Shown: one piece after another, positions 37,480 to 46,094 of the stretch | How the letters are laid out: every line of letters begins with the position of its first letter | How positions within the stretch are numbered: position 1 is the first letter of the stretch | From: Actibacterium ureilyticum | GTDB lineage: Bacteria > Pseudomonadota > Alphaproteobacteria > Rhodobacterales > Rhodobacteraceae | Assembly: GCF_002285435.1 (NCBI RefSeq) | Contig: NZ_NSBT01000026.1 | Coordinates: forward strand, 553,764 to 617,763 | Reading direction: 5' to 3' | DNA length: 64,000 nt | Position numbers and translations under genes: made by a program | Notes under the pieces: model-generated | Told to the model about the DNA's origin: nothing | The model's database searches: none | What the model saw: the letters and a program-made list of their open reading frames with translations, nothing else

Positions 37480-38562
37480 ATGTCTTTGCCCCCGGTTGAC
37501 CCAAATCTGCGCCTGCGTGCCCGTGCCACCGCCACCAATGTCACCGGCCGGTTCGAACCCTATGGGCGCGAGCCGGTGCATGACGGCTGGGACATCCCCG
37601 AGGAGACGCGGCTGTTGCGGACCGAAATCAGGACCGAGGTTCCGCGCAAGGCGCTGACGCGCAACACCTCGCCCGATGTGCCCTTCGACCGGTCGATCAA
37701 CCCCTATCGCGGGTGCGAGCATGGCTGCATCTATTGCTTTGCCCGGCCCACGCATGCCTATCTGGGCCTGTCGCCGGGGCTGGATTTCGAAACCCGTCTG
37801 GTCGCGCGGCCCGGTATGCCCGAGCTGTTGGCGCGTGAGCTGTCCCATCCGAAATACACCCCCCGCGTGATCGCGATCGGCACCAATACCGATCCCTATC
37901 AGCCGATCGAGGGGCGCCATGAAATCATGCGCGGCTGCCTGCGGGTGCTGAGCGATTTCAACCATCCCGTCGGCATCGTGACCAAGGGCGCGATGATCAC
38001 CCGCGATCTGGATATCCTGTCGGACATGGCCGCGCGCGGGCTGGTGCATGTGGGCATTTCCGTCACCACGCTGGACGCCGACCTGTCGCGCCGGATGGAG
38101 CCGCGCGTGCCGGCCCCGCAAACGCGCCTGCGGGCGATCCGGGCGCTGGCGGATGCGGGCGTGCCGTTGCGGGTGATGGCCGCGCCCCTGATCCCGGTGC
38201 TGACCGATCACGAGCTGGAGGCGATCCTGCAAGCGGGCGCCGACGCCGGGGCGCAGGCCGCCAGCTGGATCCTGCTGCGCCTGCCGCTGGAGGTCGCGCC
38301 GCTGTTCAAGGACTGGCTTCAGGCGCATTTCCCCGACAGCGCCGCCCATGTGATGAACCGCATGCGCGAGATGCGCGGCGGGGCCGAATACGACGCCGAA
38401 TGGGGGCGCCGGATGCGCGGGCAGGGGCAGCATGCCGACCTGTTGGCGGCGCGGTTCCGGGTGGCCTGCAAGCGCTTTGGGCTGGGCCGCGAGCTGCCGC
38501 CCCTGCGCTGCGATCTGTTCGCCCGGCCGCCCCGGCCCGGCGATCAGCTGTCGCTTTTCTGA
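37480..38562 (+). CDS. PA0069-family radical SAM protein (spore photoproduct lyase-like)
   Basis: A 360-residue radical SAM enzyme. C79, C83 and C86 in GCEHGCIYCFARP form the CxxxCxxC [4Fe-4S] site; TNTDPYQPIEG, VTKGAMITRD and LVHVGISVTTLD are the other conserved barrel segments. The DNA-repair-like family is related in sequence to spore photoproduct lyase but has no demonstrated substrate. A LexA box sits immediately upstream. It diverges from the corrinoid gene. Confidence 0.88.
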   Translation: MSLPPVDPNLRLRARATATNVTGRFEPYGREPVHDGWDIPEETRLLRTEIRTEVPRKALTRNTSPDVPFDRSINPYRGCEHGCIYCFARPTHAYLGLSPGLDFETRLVARPGMPELLARELSHPKYTPRVIAIGTNTDPYQPIEGRHEIMRGCLRVLSDFNHPVGIVTKGAMITRDLDILSDMAARGLVHVGISVTTLDADLSRRMEPRVPAPQTRLRAIRALADAGVPLRVMAAPLIPVLTDHELEAILQAGADAGAQAASWILLRLPLEVAPLFKDWLQAHFPDSAAHVMNRMREMRGGAEYDAEWGRRMRGQGQHADLLAARFRVACKRFGLGRELPPLRCDLFARPPRPGDQLSLF

Positions 38563-38599
38563 CCGCGCCGGGATAGCCTGTGCGTGACAGGAGGATGTG

Positions 38600-39241
38600 A
38601 TGTCCAGCGATGACAAATCCGCCGATGCCCCGCATCAGGCGTCGGCCTTCTGGGACGCGCGGTTCGACAAGGCCGGGTTCCATTTCGGCACCGATCCGGC
38701 GGCTTTCCTGACCGCACAGGCGGGGCATCTGCCCGATGGCGCGGCGGTGCTGTCCGTGGGCGATGGCGAGGGGCGCAATTCGGCCTATCTGGCCGGGCTG
38801 GGCCACCGGGTCACGGCATTCGATTTCTCGCCCGTCGCGGTCGACAAGGCGCGGGGGCGGGCGGCGGAGCTGGGCCTGCAGATCGACTATCACCGGGCGG
38901 CGGTTCAGGATTGGGACTGGACGCAGGTTTTTGACGCGGTGGTGGCGATCTTCGTGCAATTCGCCGCGCCGGAAATGCGGGCGCGGATGTTCGACGGGTT
39001 CCGGCAGGCGGTGCGCCCCGGCGGGCTGCTGTTGCTGCACGGCTATGCCCCGCGCCAGGTGGGCTATGGAACCGGCGGGCCGCCCGATCCACGCCACATG
39101 TATACCGAGGATATGTTGCGCGACGCGTTTGCCGGGTGGCAGATCCTGCGCCTGTCCGACTATGATGCCGAGATTGACGAGGGCACTGGCCACAAGGGCC
39201 GGTCGGCGCTGGTCGATCTGGTGGCGCGCAAGCCGGGTTAA
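38600..39241 (+). CDS. class I SAM-dependent methyltransferase, TehB-like
   Basis: A 213-residue methyltransferase. It begins ASAFWDARFDKAGFHFGTDPAAFL and has AVLSVGDGEGRNSAYLAGLGHRVTAFDFSPVAVDKAR, the SAM-binding glycine loop, and FDAVVAIFVQFAAPEMR. This organisation resembles tellurite or thiol methyltransferases. GGAGG lies 6 bp before the chosen ATG at 38600 (a GTG at 38597 is possible). Substrate not established. Confidence 0.85.
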   Translation: MSSDDKSADAPHQASAFWDARFDKAGFHFGTDPAAFLTAQAGHLPDGAAVLSVGDGEGRNSAYLAGLGHRVTAFDFSPVAVDKARGRAAELGLQIDYHRAAVQDWDWTQVFDAVVAIFVQFAAPEMRARMFDGFRQAVRPGGLLLLHGYAPRQVGYGTGGPPDPRHMYTEDMLRDAFAGWQILRLSDYDAEIDEGTGHKGRSALVDLVARKPG

Positions 39242-39301
39242 GGGCGCGCCCGTGCCCCGCGCCGCGGCGCGCGTCGAACGCCCGCTGCGGTGCGGGTGGT
39301 C

Positions 39302-40315
39302 TTAACCGCGCCGGCGGCGGCGCGTCCGGGCGGGGGCATCCGCATCCTCGCCCGTGCCGTCCGAAGCCGACGAGAACGCGCCAAGCGCCGCGGTGATCTG
39401 GTCCAGCGTCGGGCGCGGGCCCTTGGGCCGGGTTTCCAGTGCGGCGCGCATGGCGCGCAGGTGTTCGGGGGTGGTGCCGCAGCAGCCGCCAATGATCTTG
39501 GCGCCGCAATCGCGGGCCAGCACGGCGTAATCGGCCATCAGGTCGGGCGTGCCATCATAATGGATGTGGCCGTCGACATATTTCGGGATGCCCGCGTTGC
39601 CCTTGGCGATCAGCGCCCGTTCGGTGCCCGCGGCGGCAAAGCCCAGCACCGTGCGCAGCAGGTCGGATGCGCCCACGCCGCAATTGGCACCGAAGGCCAG
39701 CGGCGGGTTCGGCAGCTTTTCCACCAGATCGACCATCGCGGCCGATGTCACGCCCATCATGGTGCGCCCGGCGGTGTCGAAGCTCATGGTGCCGCACCAG
39801 GGCATGTCGGCGCGGGCGGCGGCCTCGGCCGCGGCCTTGTATTCCTCGGGCGCGCTGATGGTTTCGACCCACAGCACATCCGCGCCGCCCTCTTTCAGCG
39901 CCTCGGCCTGTTCGTGGAACATCTCGACCGCGTCGGCGTAGGACAGCGCGCCCATCGGCTCCATGATCTCGCCCGTGGGGCCGACGGAGCCGGCAACCAC
40001 CACCGGGTGGCCCGCCTTGTCGGCGATCTCGCGGCCCAGCTCGGCGGCGGCGCGGTTCAGCTCGCCCACGCGGTTCTGTGCGTCATGCAGTTTCAGCCGC
40101 GAGGCATTGCCGCCAAAGCTGTTGGTCAGGAACAGGTCCGATCCCGCATCGACCGCCCCGGCATAGAGCGCGCGGATCTTGTCGGGCGCGTCCACGTTCC
40201 AAAGCTCGGGCGCGTCGCCGGAACTGAGCCCCATGTTGAACAGGTTCGTGCCGGTGGCGCCATCGGCCAACAGCCAGTCACGGGTTTCAAACAGGCGGCT
40301 CAGCGCGTCGGTCAT
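39302..40315 (-). CDS. homocysteine S-methyltransferase module (split methionine synthase) / betaine-homocysteine methyltransferase-like
   Basis: A 337-residue zinc-dependent (beta/alpha)8 homocysteine methyltransferase. DGATGTNLFNMGL, LTNSFGGNASRL, Cys212 in AFGANCGVG and Cys278-Cys279 in IIGGCCGTTPEH are the Hcy and zinc motifs of the MetH N-terminal domain and BHMT. A basic C-terminal tail (RTRRRRRG) is present. With separate B12 and methyl-THF modules in the window, the parsimonious reading is the homocysteine part of a split MetH; a betaine-dependent enzyme is the alternative. The start overlaps the MprF-like gene by 29 bp. Confidence 0.88.
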   Translation of the reverse strand: MTDALSRLFETRDWLLADGATGTNLFNMGLSSGDAPELWNVDAPDKIRALYAGAVDAGSDLFLTNSFGGNASRLKLHDAQNRVGELNRAAAELGREIADKAGHPVVVAGSVGPTGEIMEPMGALSYADAVEMFHEQAEALKEGGADVLWVETISAPEEYKAAAEAAARADMPWCGTMSFDTAGRTMMGVTSAAMVDLVEKLPNPPLAFGANCGVGASDLLRTVLGFAAAGTERALIAKGNAGIPKYVDGHIHYDGTPDLMADYAVLARDCGAKIIGGCCGTTPEHLRAMRAALETRPKGPRPTLDQITAALGAFSSASDGTGEDADAPARTRRRRRG

Positions 40316-42236
40316 GATCGGTCCTCTCGGTCGCCGGCACGGCAACAGGCCCCGCCGAAACGTCGCCAGACGGATGCCACGAACCGGGGCGGCGCGCAAT
40401 CCGAATGTCGCCCGGGCGCGCGGTGACCTGCCGACGCGGATCGGTGATTTCCCGCCAGATGTCGATAAGGCCCAGGGCCAGCGATGGCCAGCCCGGTGCG
40501 GCGACATAGCGCCGCTCCCACACCGGGGCGAAGGCGGTCTTGAACTGGCGCAGGCCGCTGCGGCGCGCGGCCAGACGCCGCCCGAAGGGCCGCCAGAGCG
40601 GCGGGAAGGCATCGGCGTCACAGGGCGTCGCGGCCAGTGACAGCCGCCGCAGCCCCGCCACCGCCGCGCTGTCGATGGCGGCCATGACCAGCGCGTGCAT
40701 CGTGCCATCGGGCGCGTCGGGTTCGACCCGCATCAGGTCCAGCACCCATTCGCGGTGATTGACGTGAAAGCTGGCAAAACCCACGGTCCGGCCCGCCCGC
40801 CGCGCAACAAAGACCCGTTGCCGCGCCAGATGCTGCGGGGCAAAGCACCCGGTGGAAAATCCCAGCTCGCGCCCGCGGGCGGTCGTCCAGGCCCGGGCGA
40901 TCCCGGCGATGCGGTCCGTGTCCGGGCGTTCGGCGGGACCGCAACAGATGCCGTTCTGCGCGGCCTTGCGCAGCTTGCGGCGCAATTGCCGGAACGCCGC
41001 GCCCTCGGTCGTGAAGCCGGTGGGGTCCAGCACCGCGTCCTCGGCAATCGGCAGCACGCGGAACCCGGCGCGGCGGGCAGCGCGGGCCATCGGGCCGCCG
41101 CATTTGTACAGGATCGGCGCGCGGGCCACGCCGGTGCCCGCCGTGCGCGCCAGCCGCAGCGTGGTCGCCGGGGCGCCGATCAGCGGATCGCCTAGCAGGA
41201 TCAGGCTTTGACCGCTGCGCGCGGCAACCCAGGCGCCGCGATCCTGCGCGCCACGCAACAGGTGGAACGGGCCCTGGTGAAACAGCTGCGCCTCGGCCTG
41301 GGGGGCGCCGTGCAGGGCGATCCGGTCGGCGGCGTCCAGATCGTCGGCGGGTGCCAGCGACCAATCGCGGGGCACATCCGCGGTCGGTCCGCGCAGCCAC
41401 AGCGCCGCGCCCGCCAGCGCCGGCAGCAGGTAATAGACCACGCGCCAGGCCAGCACGCCACCCAACAGGGCGGTTTCCGGCGCCAGCGGCAGCAATGCCA
41501 GCAATGTCAGCTCGAACGCGCCGACACCGCCCGGCGCGCCCGACATCAGCCCGGCGGCCAGCGCCAGCAGAAAGACCGGCAACAGGTGCAGAAAAGCGAT
41601 CCCTGTGCCGGGCGGCAGCACCGCATAAAGCGCCAATGCGGCACAAACACTGTCGATGGCGGCCAGCAGGAACATCCCCAGCAGCGCCCGCAGCGGCGGC
41701 ATCCGTCCGCGCAGCGCCCGCGGCGGCCAAAGCGACAGCGCCAGCCCGGCCAGCGCCAGACCCAGGATCAGCGCCGCCAATCCGCGCCCGGGCAGGGGCG
41801 TGGGCGCGACCAGCAGCGCCGCCGCGGCGGTGACCGCCAGACCGATCAGGAAGCTGACCGTCACGACACTGGTCAGCCGCGCAACCCCGACCACGCCCAG
41901 ATCGGGGCGCAGGCGCCAGCGCACAAGCGCGCTGACCATCGGCCCGAACCCGGTGGTCTGGCTGATCGCAATGGCCGCCGCCCCGCAGCGCCCGGGGCTG
42001 CCACCGGCCCCCAGAAGCGCCAGCGCCAGCCGTTCATGCCGCGCAATCGCCCAGAAACTGACCAGCGTCGCGGCCAGCGCGATGGCCCATTGCGCGGGGG
42101 TGGTCGCCTGAACGGCGCGGGCGACACCCTGCCACTGCACCTCGGCGATGCGGTCGGCCATGACCGGCAGCAACGCCGCCAGGATCAGCCACGGGCCATA
42201 GCGGCCCCAGGTCTTGCGTCGGAAAATCTGTAACAT
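40287..42236 (-). CDS. phosphatidylglycerol lysyltransferase-like protein (MprF family)
   Basis: A 649-residue two-domain protein. The first 300 residues contain about eight transmembrane helices of the lysyl-PG synthase flippase type (GLMSGAPGGVGAFELTLLALLPL; AWRVVYYLLPALAGAALW). The C-terminal DUF2156-like acyltransferase domain has GDPLIG, GPFHLLRG, MRVEPDAPDGTMHALVMAAID and RQFKTAFAPVWERRYVA. It would transfer lysine or another amino acid from tRNA to phosphatidylglycerol. The start at 42236 has AGGAAAGGGG upstream and begins the first hydrophobic domain; 42275 is less likely. Confidence 0.88.
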   Translation of the reverse strand: MLQIFRRKTWGRYGPWLILAALLPVMADRIAEVQWQGVARAVQATTPAQWAIALAATLVSFWAIARHERLALALLGAGGSPGRCGAAAIAISQTTGFGPMVSALVRWRLRPDLGVVGVARLTSVVTVSFLIGLAVTAAAALLVAPTPLPGRGLAALILGLALAGLALSLWPPRALRGRMPPLRALLGMFLLAAIDSVCAALALYAVLPPGTGIAFLHLLPVFLLALAAGLMSGAPGGVGAFELTLLALLPLAPETALLGGVLAWRVVYYLLPALAGAALWLRGPTADVPRDWSLAPADDLDAADRIALHGAPQAEAQLFHQGPFHLLRGAQDRGAWVAARSGQSLILLGDPLIGAPATTLRLARTAGTGVARAPILYKCGGPMARAARRAGFRVLPIAEDAVLDPTGFTTEGAAFRQLRRKLRKAAQNGICCGPAERPDTDRIAGIARAWTTARGRELGFSTGCFAPQHLARQRVFVARRAGRTVGFASFHVNHREWVLDLMRVEPDAPDGTMHALVMAAIDSAAVAGLRRLSLAATPCDADAFPPLWRPFGRRLAARRSGLRQFKTAFAPVWERRYVAAPGWPSLALGLIDIWREITDPRRQVTARPGDIRIARRPGSWHPSGDVSAGPVAVPATERTDHDRRAEPPV

Positions 42237-42721
42237 GCTGCCCCTTTCCTGTTCGGAAGGGCACTGTCGCGGCATGTTCCCAGCATCGGGTTAACAGATA
42301 AAACTTGTCCGAAATTCCGCGCCGGGCTTGGCCGGACGATGGGCAAAGATGCGCCGCGGATGCTCATTATGTGGTGTTGAACTTGCAGGCAACGCGCACT
42401 TTTATTCAGCGCCCGGCGCACAGAACAAAGACAGGATCTACCCCACGTCATTTCAAAATCTGCACAATAAATGATCGAACGATGATTTGGATGGCTTAAA
42501 TCAGCGCTCTTTTGGTCATTTGCGGCTTTGTGAGCCAGCGCTTCATTGAACCGGCGCCCCCGATCCCCGAAGCAAAGAGCGGATCGACTGATCTGAAACG
42601 CAGCGCGGTGACCACGAGGGCCTGGCAGCAAACGCGGCCACCGCAAATCCGTAACTTGATTACGGTGGATCTTCGCTAGTCCTTTGCGGCAGCCTCAGCA
42701 AGATCTACCGTGGGGGATGAC
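42237..42721. other. 485-bp intergenic region upstream of urtA
   Basis: No credible gene is present; short frames have no support. An inverted repeat CCGTAA-N5-TTACGG lies at 42649-42665, 57 bp before the urtA start, and is a candidate regulator site. The first half is noticeably AT-richer than neighbouring genes. I saw no clear NtrC or sigma-54 site. Confidence 0.45.
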
Positions 42722-44002
42722 ATGAACATTTTGAAGAAAACCGCCCTTTGCGCAGTGGCGAGCGGCCTGATGGCAGGCTCTGCCCTGGCCGCTGACGACA
42801 CGATCAAGGTGGGCGTCCTGCATTCGCTGTCGGGGACGATGGCGATTTCGGAAACCACGCTGAAAGATACGATGCTGATGCTGATCGATCAGCAGAACGA
42901 AAAAGGCGGCGTGATGGGCAAGCAGCTTGAGGCCGTCGTGGTCGACCCGGCCTCGGACTGGCCGCTGTTCGCCGAAAAGGCGCGCGAGCTGCTGACCGTG
43001 CATGATGTCGACGTGATCTTCGGCAACTGGACCAGCGTCAGCCGGAAATCGGTTCTGCCGGTGATCGAGGAGCTGAACGGCCTGCTGTTCTATCCGGTCC
43101 AGTACGAGGGCGAGGAAAGCTCGAAAAACGTGTTCTATACCGGTGCCGCGCCCAACCAACAGGCGATCCCGGCCACGGATTATTTCCTGGACGAGTTGGG
43201 GGTCGAGAAATTCGCGCTGCTGGGCACCGACTATGTCTATCCCCGGACCACGAACAAGATCCTTGAGCAGTATCTGAAGGGCAAGGGCATCGCGGAAAGC
43301 GACATCTTCGTCAACTATACCCCCTTCGGCCATTCCGACTGGTCCAAGATCGTGGCCGATGTCGTGGCGCTTGGCGCCGATGGCAAGAAGGTCGGCGTGA
43401 TCAGCACCATCAATGGCGACGCCAATATCGGCTTTTACAAGGAACTGGCCGCGGCCGGTATCTCGGCCGACGATATCCCGGTCGTGGCCTTCTCGGTCGG
43501 GGAAGAGGAACTCTCGGGCCTCGATACCGCGAACCTGGTGGGGCACCTGGCGGCCTGGAACTATTTCCAGTCGGCTGAATCGGATGCCAACGAGGAATTC
43601 ATCGCCGCGTGGAAGGCCAAGATGGGCGACGAGCGCGTTACCAACGACCCGATGGAGGCGCATTATATCGGCTTCAACATGTGGGTGAACGCGGTCGAGG
43701 CCGCAGGGTCCACCGATGTCGACGCCGTGCGCGCCGCCATGTATGGCCAGGAATTCCCGAACCTGACCGGCGGCACCGCCGTCATGCTGCCGAACCACCA
43801 CCTGGCCAAGCCGGTGCTGATCGGCGAGATTCAGGAAGACGGCCAGTTCGACATCATCAGCCAGACCGAAGAGGTCCCGGGCGACGCCTGGACCGACTTC
43901 CTGCCGGAATCGGCGGTGCTGAAATCGGATTGGAAGGACCTGGGCTGCGGTATGTACAACACCGAAACCAGCACTTGCGTCCAGATCAAGTCGAACTACT
44001 GA
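42722..44002 (+). CDS. urtA: urea ABC transporter substrate-binding protein
   Basis: A 426-residue periplasmic branched-chain-amino-acid-type binding protein with signal peptide (MNILKKTALCAVASGLMAG, cleaved after ALAA). Mature sequence DDTIKVGVLHSLSGTMAISETTLKD and the body VIFGNWTSVSRKSVLPVIEELNGLLFYPVQYEGEESS, ATDYFLDE and NDPMEAHYIGFNMWV are typical of UrtA. It is first in urtABCDE. GGGGGA precedes the ATG. Two further cysteines in the C-terminal GCGMYNTETSTCV could form a disulfide. Confidence 0.95.
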   Translation: MNILKKTALCAVASGLMAGSALAADDTIKVGVLHSLSGTMAISETTLKDTMLMLIDQQNEKGGVMGKQLEAVVVDPASDWPLFAEKARELLTVHDVDVIFGNWTSVSRKSVLPVIEELNGLLFYPVQYEGEESSKNVFYTGAAPNQQAIPATDYFLDELGVEKFALLGTDYVYPRTTNKILEQYLKGKGIAESDIFVNYTPFGHSDWSKIVADVVALGADGKKVGVISTINGDANIGFYKELAAAGISADDIPVVAFSVGEEELSGLDTANLVGHLAAWNYFQSAESDANEEFIAAWKAKMGDERVTNDPMEAHYIGFNMWVNAVEAAGSTDVDAVRAAMYGQEFPNLTGGTAVMLPNHHLAKPVLIGEIQEDGQFDIISQTEEVPGDAWTDFLPESAVLKSDWKDLGCGMYNTETSTCVQIKSNY

Positions 44003-44012
44003 TCCCGATCTT

Positions 44013-44043
44013 GGAACCCGGCGCTAGCGGCGCGCCGGGTTCC
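44013..44043 (+). other. intergenic stem-loop after urtA
   Basis: GGAACCCGGCG (44013-44023) pairs perfectly with CGCCGGGTTCC (44033-44043) over a 9-nt loop. It is followed by a C-rich rather than T-rich run. It resembles mRNA-stabilising or attenuating stem-loops that give binding proteins higher expression than permeases. Confidence 0.6.
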
Positions 44044-44070
44044 CCCCTCTGACCACTTGGAATTCCCCCG

Positions 44071-46008
44071 ATGTTTCGACGACTGCTCTCGCTGCTGTGC
44101 CTGCTGCCCCTGGCCGCCTTCGCACAGGCGCCCTCGCTGCAGGATGTGCTGCAAACCCAGCAGGATGCGGTCGAGAAAGCCTCGCGCAAGACCGTCGATC
44201 AGGTGCTTGCGGCGCTGGTCGACGCCCAGGCCCCCGGCACGCTTGAATTCATCGAAGCCTGGGGCGACAAACGGGTCTGGATGCGCAAGGACGACAAGCT
44301 GTTCTTCTATGTCGTGACCGACGACAACCAGACCTATACGCTGCTGGACCTCGCCACACGCGACCCCGCCGGCACCGCCGACAAACGGGCGCTGAAACAG
44401 CTCAAACCCAATTCCGGCGTGCGCAGCGTGCTGGCCAGCTATCTGGTGCAGTTCCAGCTGTCGGATCCCGATCCCGCCCGCCGCGCCGATGCGCTGACCG
44501 CCATCGAGCGCGCGCCTGACGAAAGCCATTACGCGCCGCTGCAAGCCTCGGTCGCGGACGAGGGGGACGCCACCCTGCGCGCGCGCAAGGAACGGCTGGT
44601 GCGGCTGCTGGCGGTGCAATACGCGCCCGATCCGGCAACGCGCATTGCCGCCATCGAAAGCTTCGCGGGCGATCTGGGCGTCGATGCGCGCAGCGTGCTG
44701 AACCCGATCCTGGCCAGCACCCCGGTGCTGGACGCGCCCGATGGCGCCAATATCGCGCGGGCGTTGAAACCCGGCGACGATCTGGATATCGACACCGCTT
44801 TCGACCTGGCCCTGGCCGCCGACAAGGTTGCGCCGATCCCGTCCGTCGCCGAACGCAAGGCCGCGCTCGAGGCCAATATCACCGACGGCACCGTGGGCGG
44901 TGTGCGGCTGGATCTGCTGAACACGCAAGAGGGGCGCGACCGCGCCTATGCCGCGCTGTCCCATGCAGGCACCGTCCCCGATTGGCAGCCCGGCCTGACC
45001 AAGGCCGCCGCCATCGCCGATCTGACCTTCACCGAGGTCTATGCAGAACCCGATCCCGCGATCACCGATGCCGCCGCCGCGACGCTGGCCTCGATCAACC
45101 GGGCGGTGGGGCTGAACCAGATGCTCGATCTGTCGCTCGACGCGCTGTCGCTCGCGTCGATCTATTTCCTGGCGGCCATCGGGCTGGCGATCACGTTCGG
45201 CGTGATGGGCGTGATCAATATGGCGCATGGCGAGTTCATCATGATGGGCGCCTATACCGGCTATGTGATCCAGCAGATCATCCCCGATTACACGGTCTCG
45301 ATCCTGGTGGCGGTGCCGGTGGCCTTTGCCGTGACCTTTGCCGCGGGCGTGGCGATGGAACGGCTGGTGATCCGCTGGCTTTACAACCGGCCGCTGGAAA
45401 CCCTGCTGGCGACCTTCGGGATTTCCATCGCGCTGCAACAGCTGGCCAAGAACATCTTCGGCACCCAGGCCCGCCCGCTGACCAGCCCCGGCTGGCTCGA
45501 TGGCGCCTGGGTGCTGAATGACGTGGTCTCGATCAGCTATATCCGCATCGCGATCTTCGTGCTGTCGCTCATCTTCCTGGCGCTGCTGCTCTTCATCCTC
45601 AACCGCACACGGCTGGGGCTCGAGGTGCGCGCCGTCACCCAGAACCCGCGCATGGCGGCCTCCATGGGCATCAACCCAGACCGCATCAACATGCTGACCT
45701 TCGGCCTGGGCTCGGGCATCGCGGGCATCGCGGGCGTGGCCATCGGTCTTTACGCCAAGGTCACGTCGGAGCTTGGCGCCGACTATATCGTGCAAAGCTT
45801 CATGACCGTCGTCGTGGGCGGGGTGGGCAATATCTGGGGCACGCTTCTGGGCGCGGGGCTGGTCGGTTCGCTGCAAAAGGGGATCGAATGGTTCAACCCG
45901 TCCAACACGCTGGCGGCACAGACCTACATGATCCTCTTCATCATCCTGTTTATCCAGATCCGGCCGCGCGGCATCATCGCGCTCAAGGGCCGCGCGGCGG
46001 GGGATTGA
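44071..46008 (+). CDS. urtB: urea ABC transporter permease UrtB
   Basis: A 645-residue permease. The first 19 residues form a signal-like segment, followed by a roughly 330-residue periplasmic or soluble domain, a UrtB trait, then the LivH-like membrane domain with MGVINMAHGEFIMMGAYTGYVIQ, RPLETLLATFGISIALQQLAKNIFGTQARPL and GGVGNIWGTLLGAGLVGSLQKGIEWF. About eight transmembrane helices are expected. It forms the channel with UrtC. Confidence 0.94.
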   Translation: MFRRLLSLLCLLPLAAFAQAPSLQDVLQTQQDAVEKASRKTVDQVLAALVDAQAPGTLEFIEAWGDKRVWMRKDDKLFFYVVTDDNQTYTLLDLATRDPAGTADKRALKQLKPNSGVRSVLASYLVQFQLSDPDPARRADALTAIERAPDESHYAPLQASVADEGDATLRARKERLVRLLAVQYAPDPATRIAAIESFAGDLGVDARSVLNPILASTPVLDAPDGANIARALKPGDDLDIDTAFDLALAADKVAPIPSVAERKAALEANITDGTVGGVRLDLLNTQEGRDRAYAALSHAGTVPDWQPGLTKAAAIADLTFTEVYAEPDPAITDAAAATLASINRAVGLNQMLDLSLDALSLASIYFLAAIGLAITFGVMGVINMAHGEFIMMGAYTGYVIQQIIPDYTVSILVAVPVAFAVTFAAGVAMERLVIRWLYNRPLETLLATFGISIALQQLAKNIFGTQARPLTSPGWLDGAWVLNDVVSISYIRIAIFVLSLIFLALLLFILNRTRLGLEVRAVTQNPRMAASMGINPDRINMLTFGLGSGIAGIAGVAIGLYAKVTSELGADYIVQSFMTVVVGGVGNIWGTLLGAGLVGSLQKGIEWFNPSNTLAAQTYMILFIILFIQIRPRGIIALKGRAAGD

Positions 46009-46020
46009 TCAAAAATGACC

Positions 46021-46071
46021 CTTTCTTCTTGGTACAAATACTCCGGGGGGTGCGGGGGGCTGGCCCCCCGC
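46021..46071 (-). repeat. REP-like intergenic palindromic repeat, copy 1
   Basis: A perfect stem GCGGGGGGC/GCCCCCCGC (46052-46060 with 46063-46071) is followed on the minus strand by ACCCCCCGGAGTATTTGTACC and AAGAAGAAAG. The tail shares CCGG-GGAG-TATTT and CCAAGA-GAA with the copy at 48739-48801. It lies in the urtB-urtC gap and in opposite orientation to that copy. Confidence 0.7.
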
Positions 46072-46094
46072 GGCGCAACGGCGGGGGCGGGCTG

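Noticed and set aside
42305..42499. 64-codon frame in the urtA upstream region
   Set aside because: No ribosome site of note, no recognisable domain and a composition unlike a small gene.
42237..42721. NtrC or sigma-54 promoter for the urt operon
   Set aside because: No TGGCAC-N5-TTGC element or NtrC palindrome could be recognised; only a short inverted repeat.
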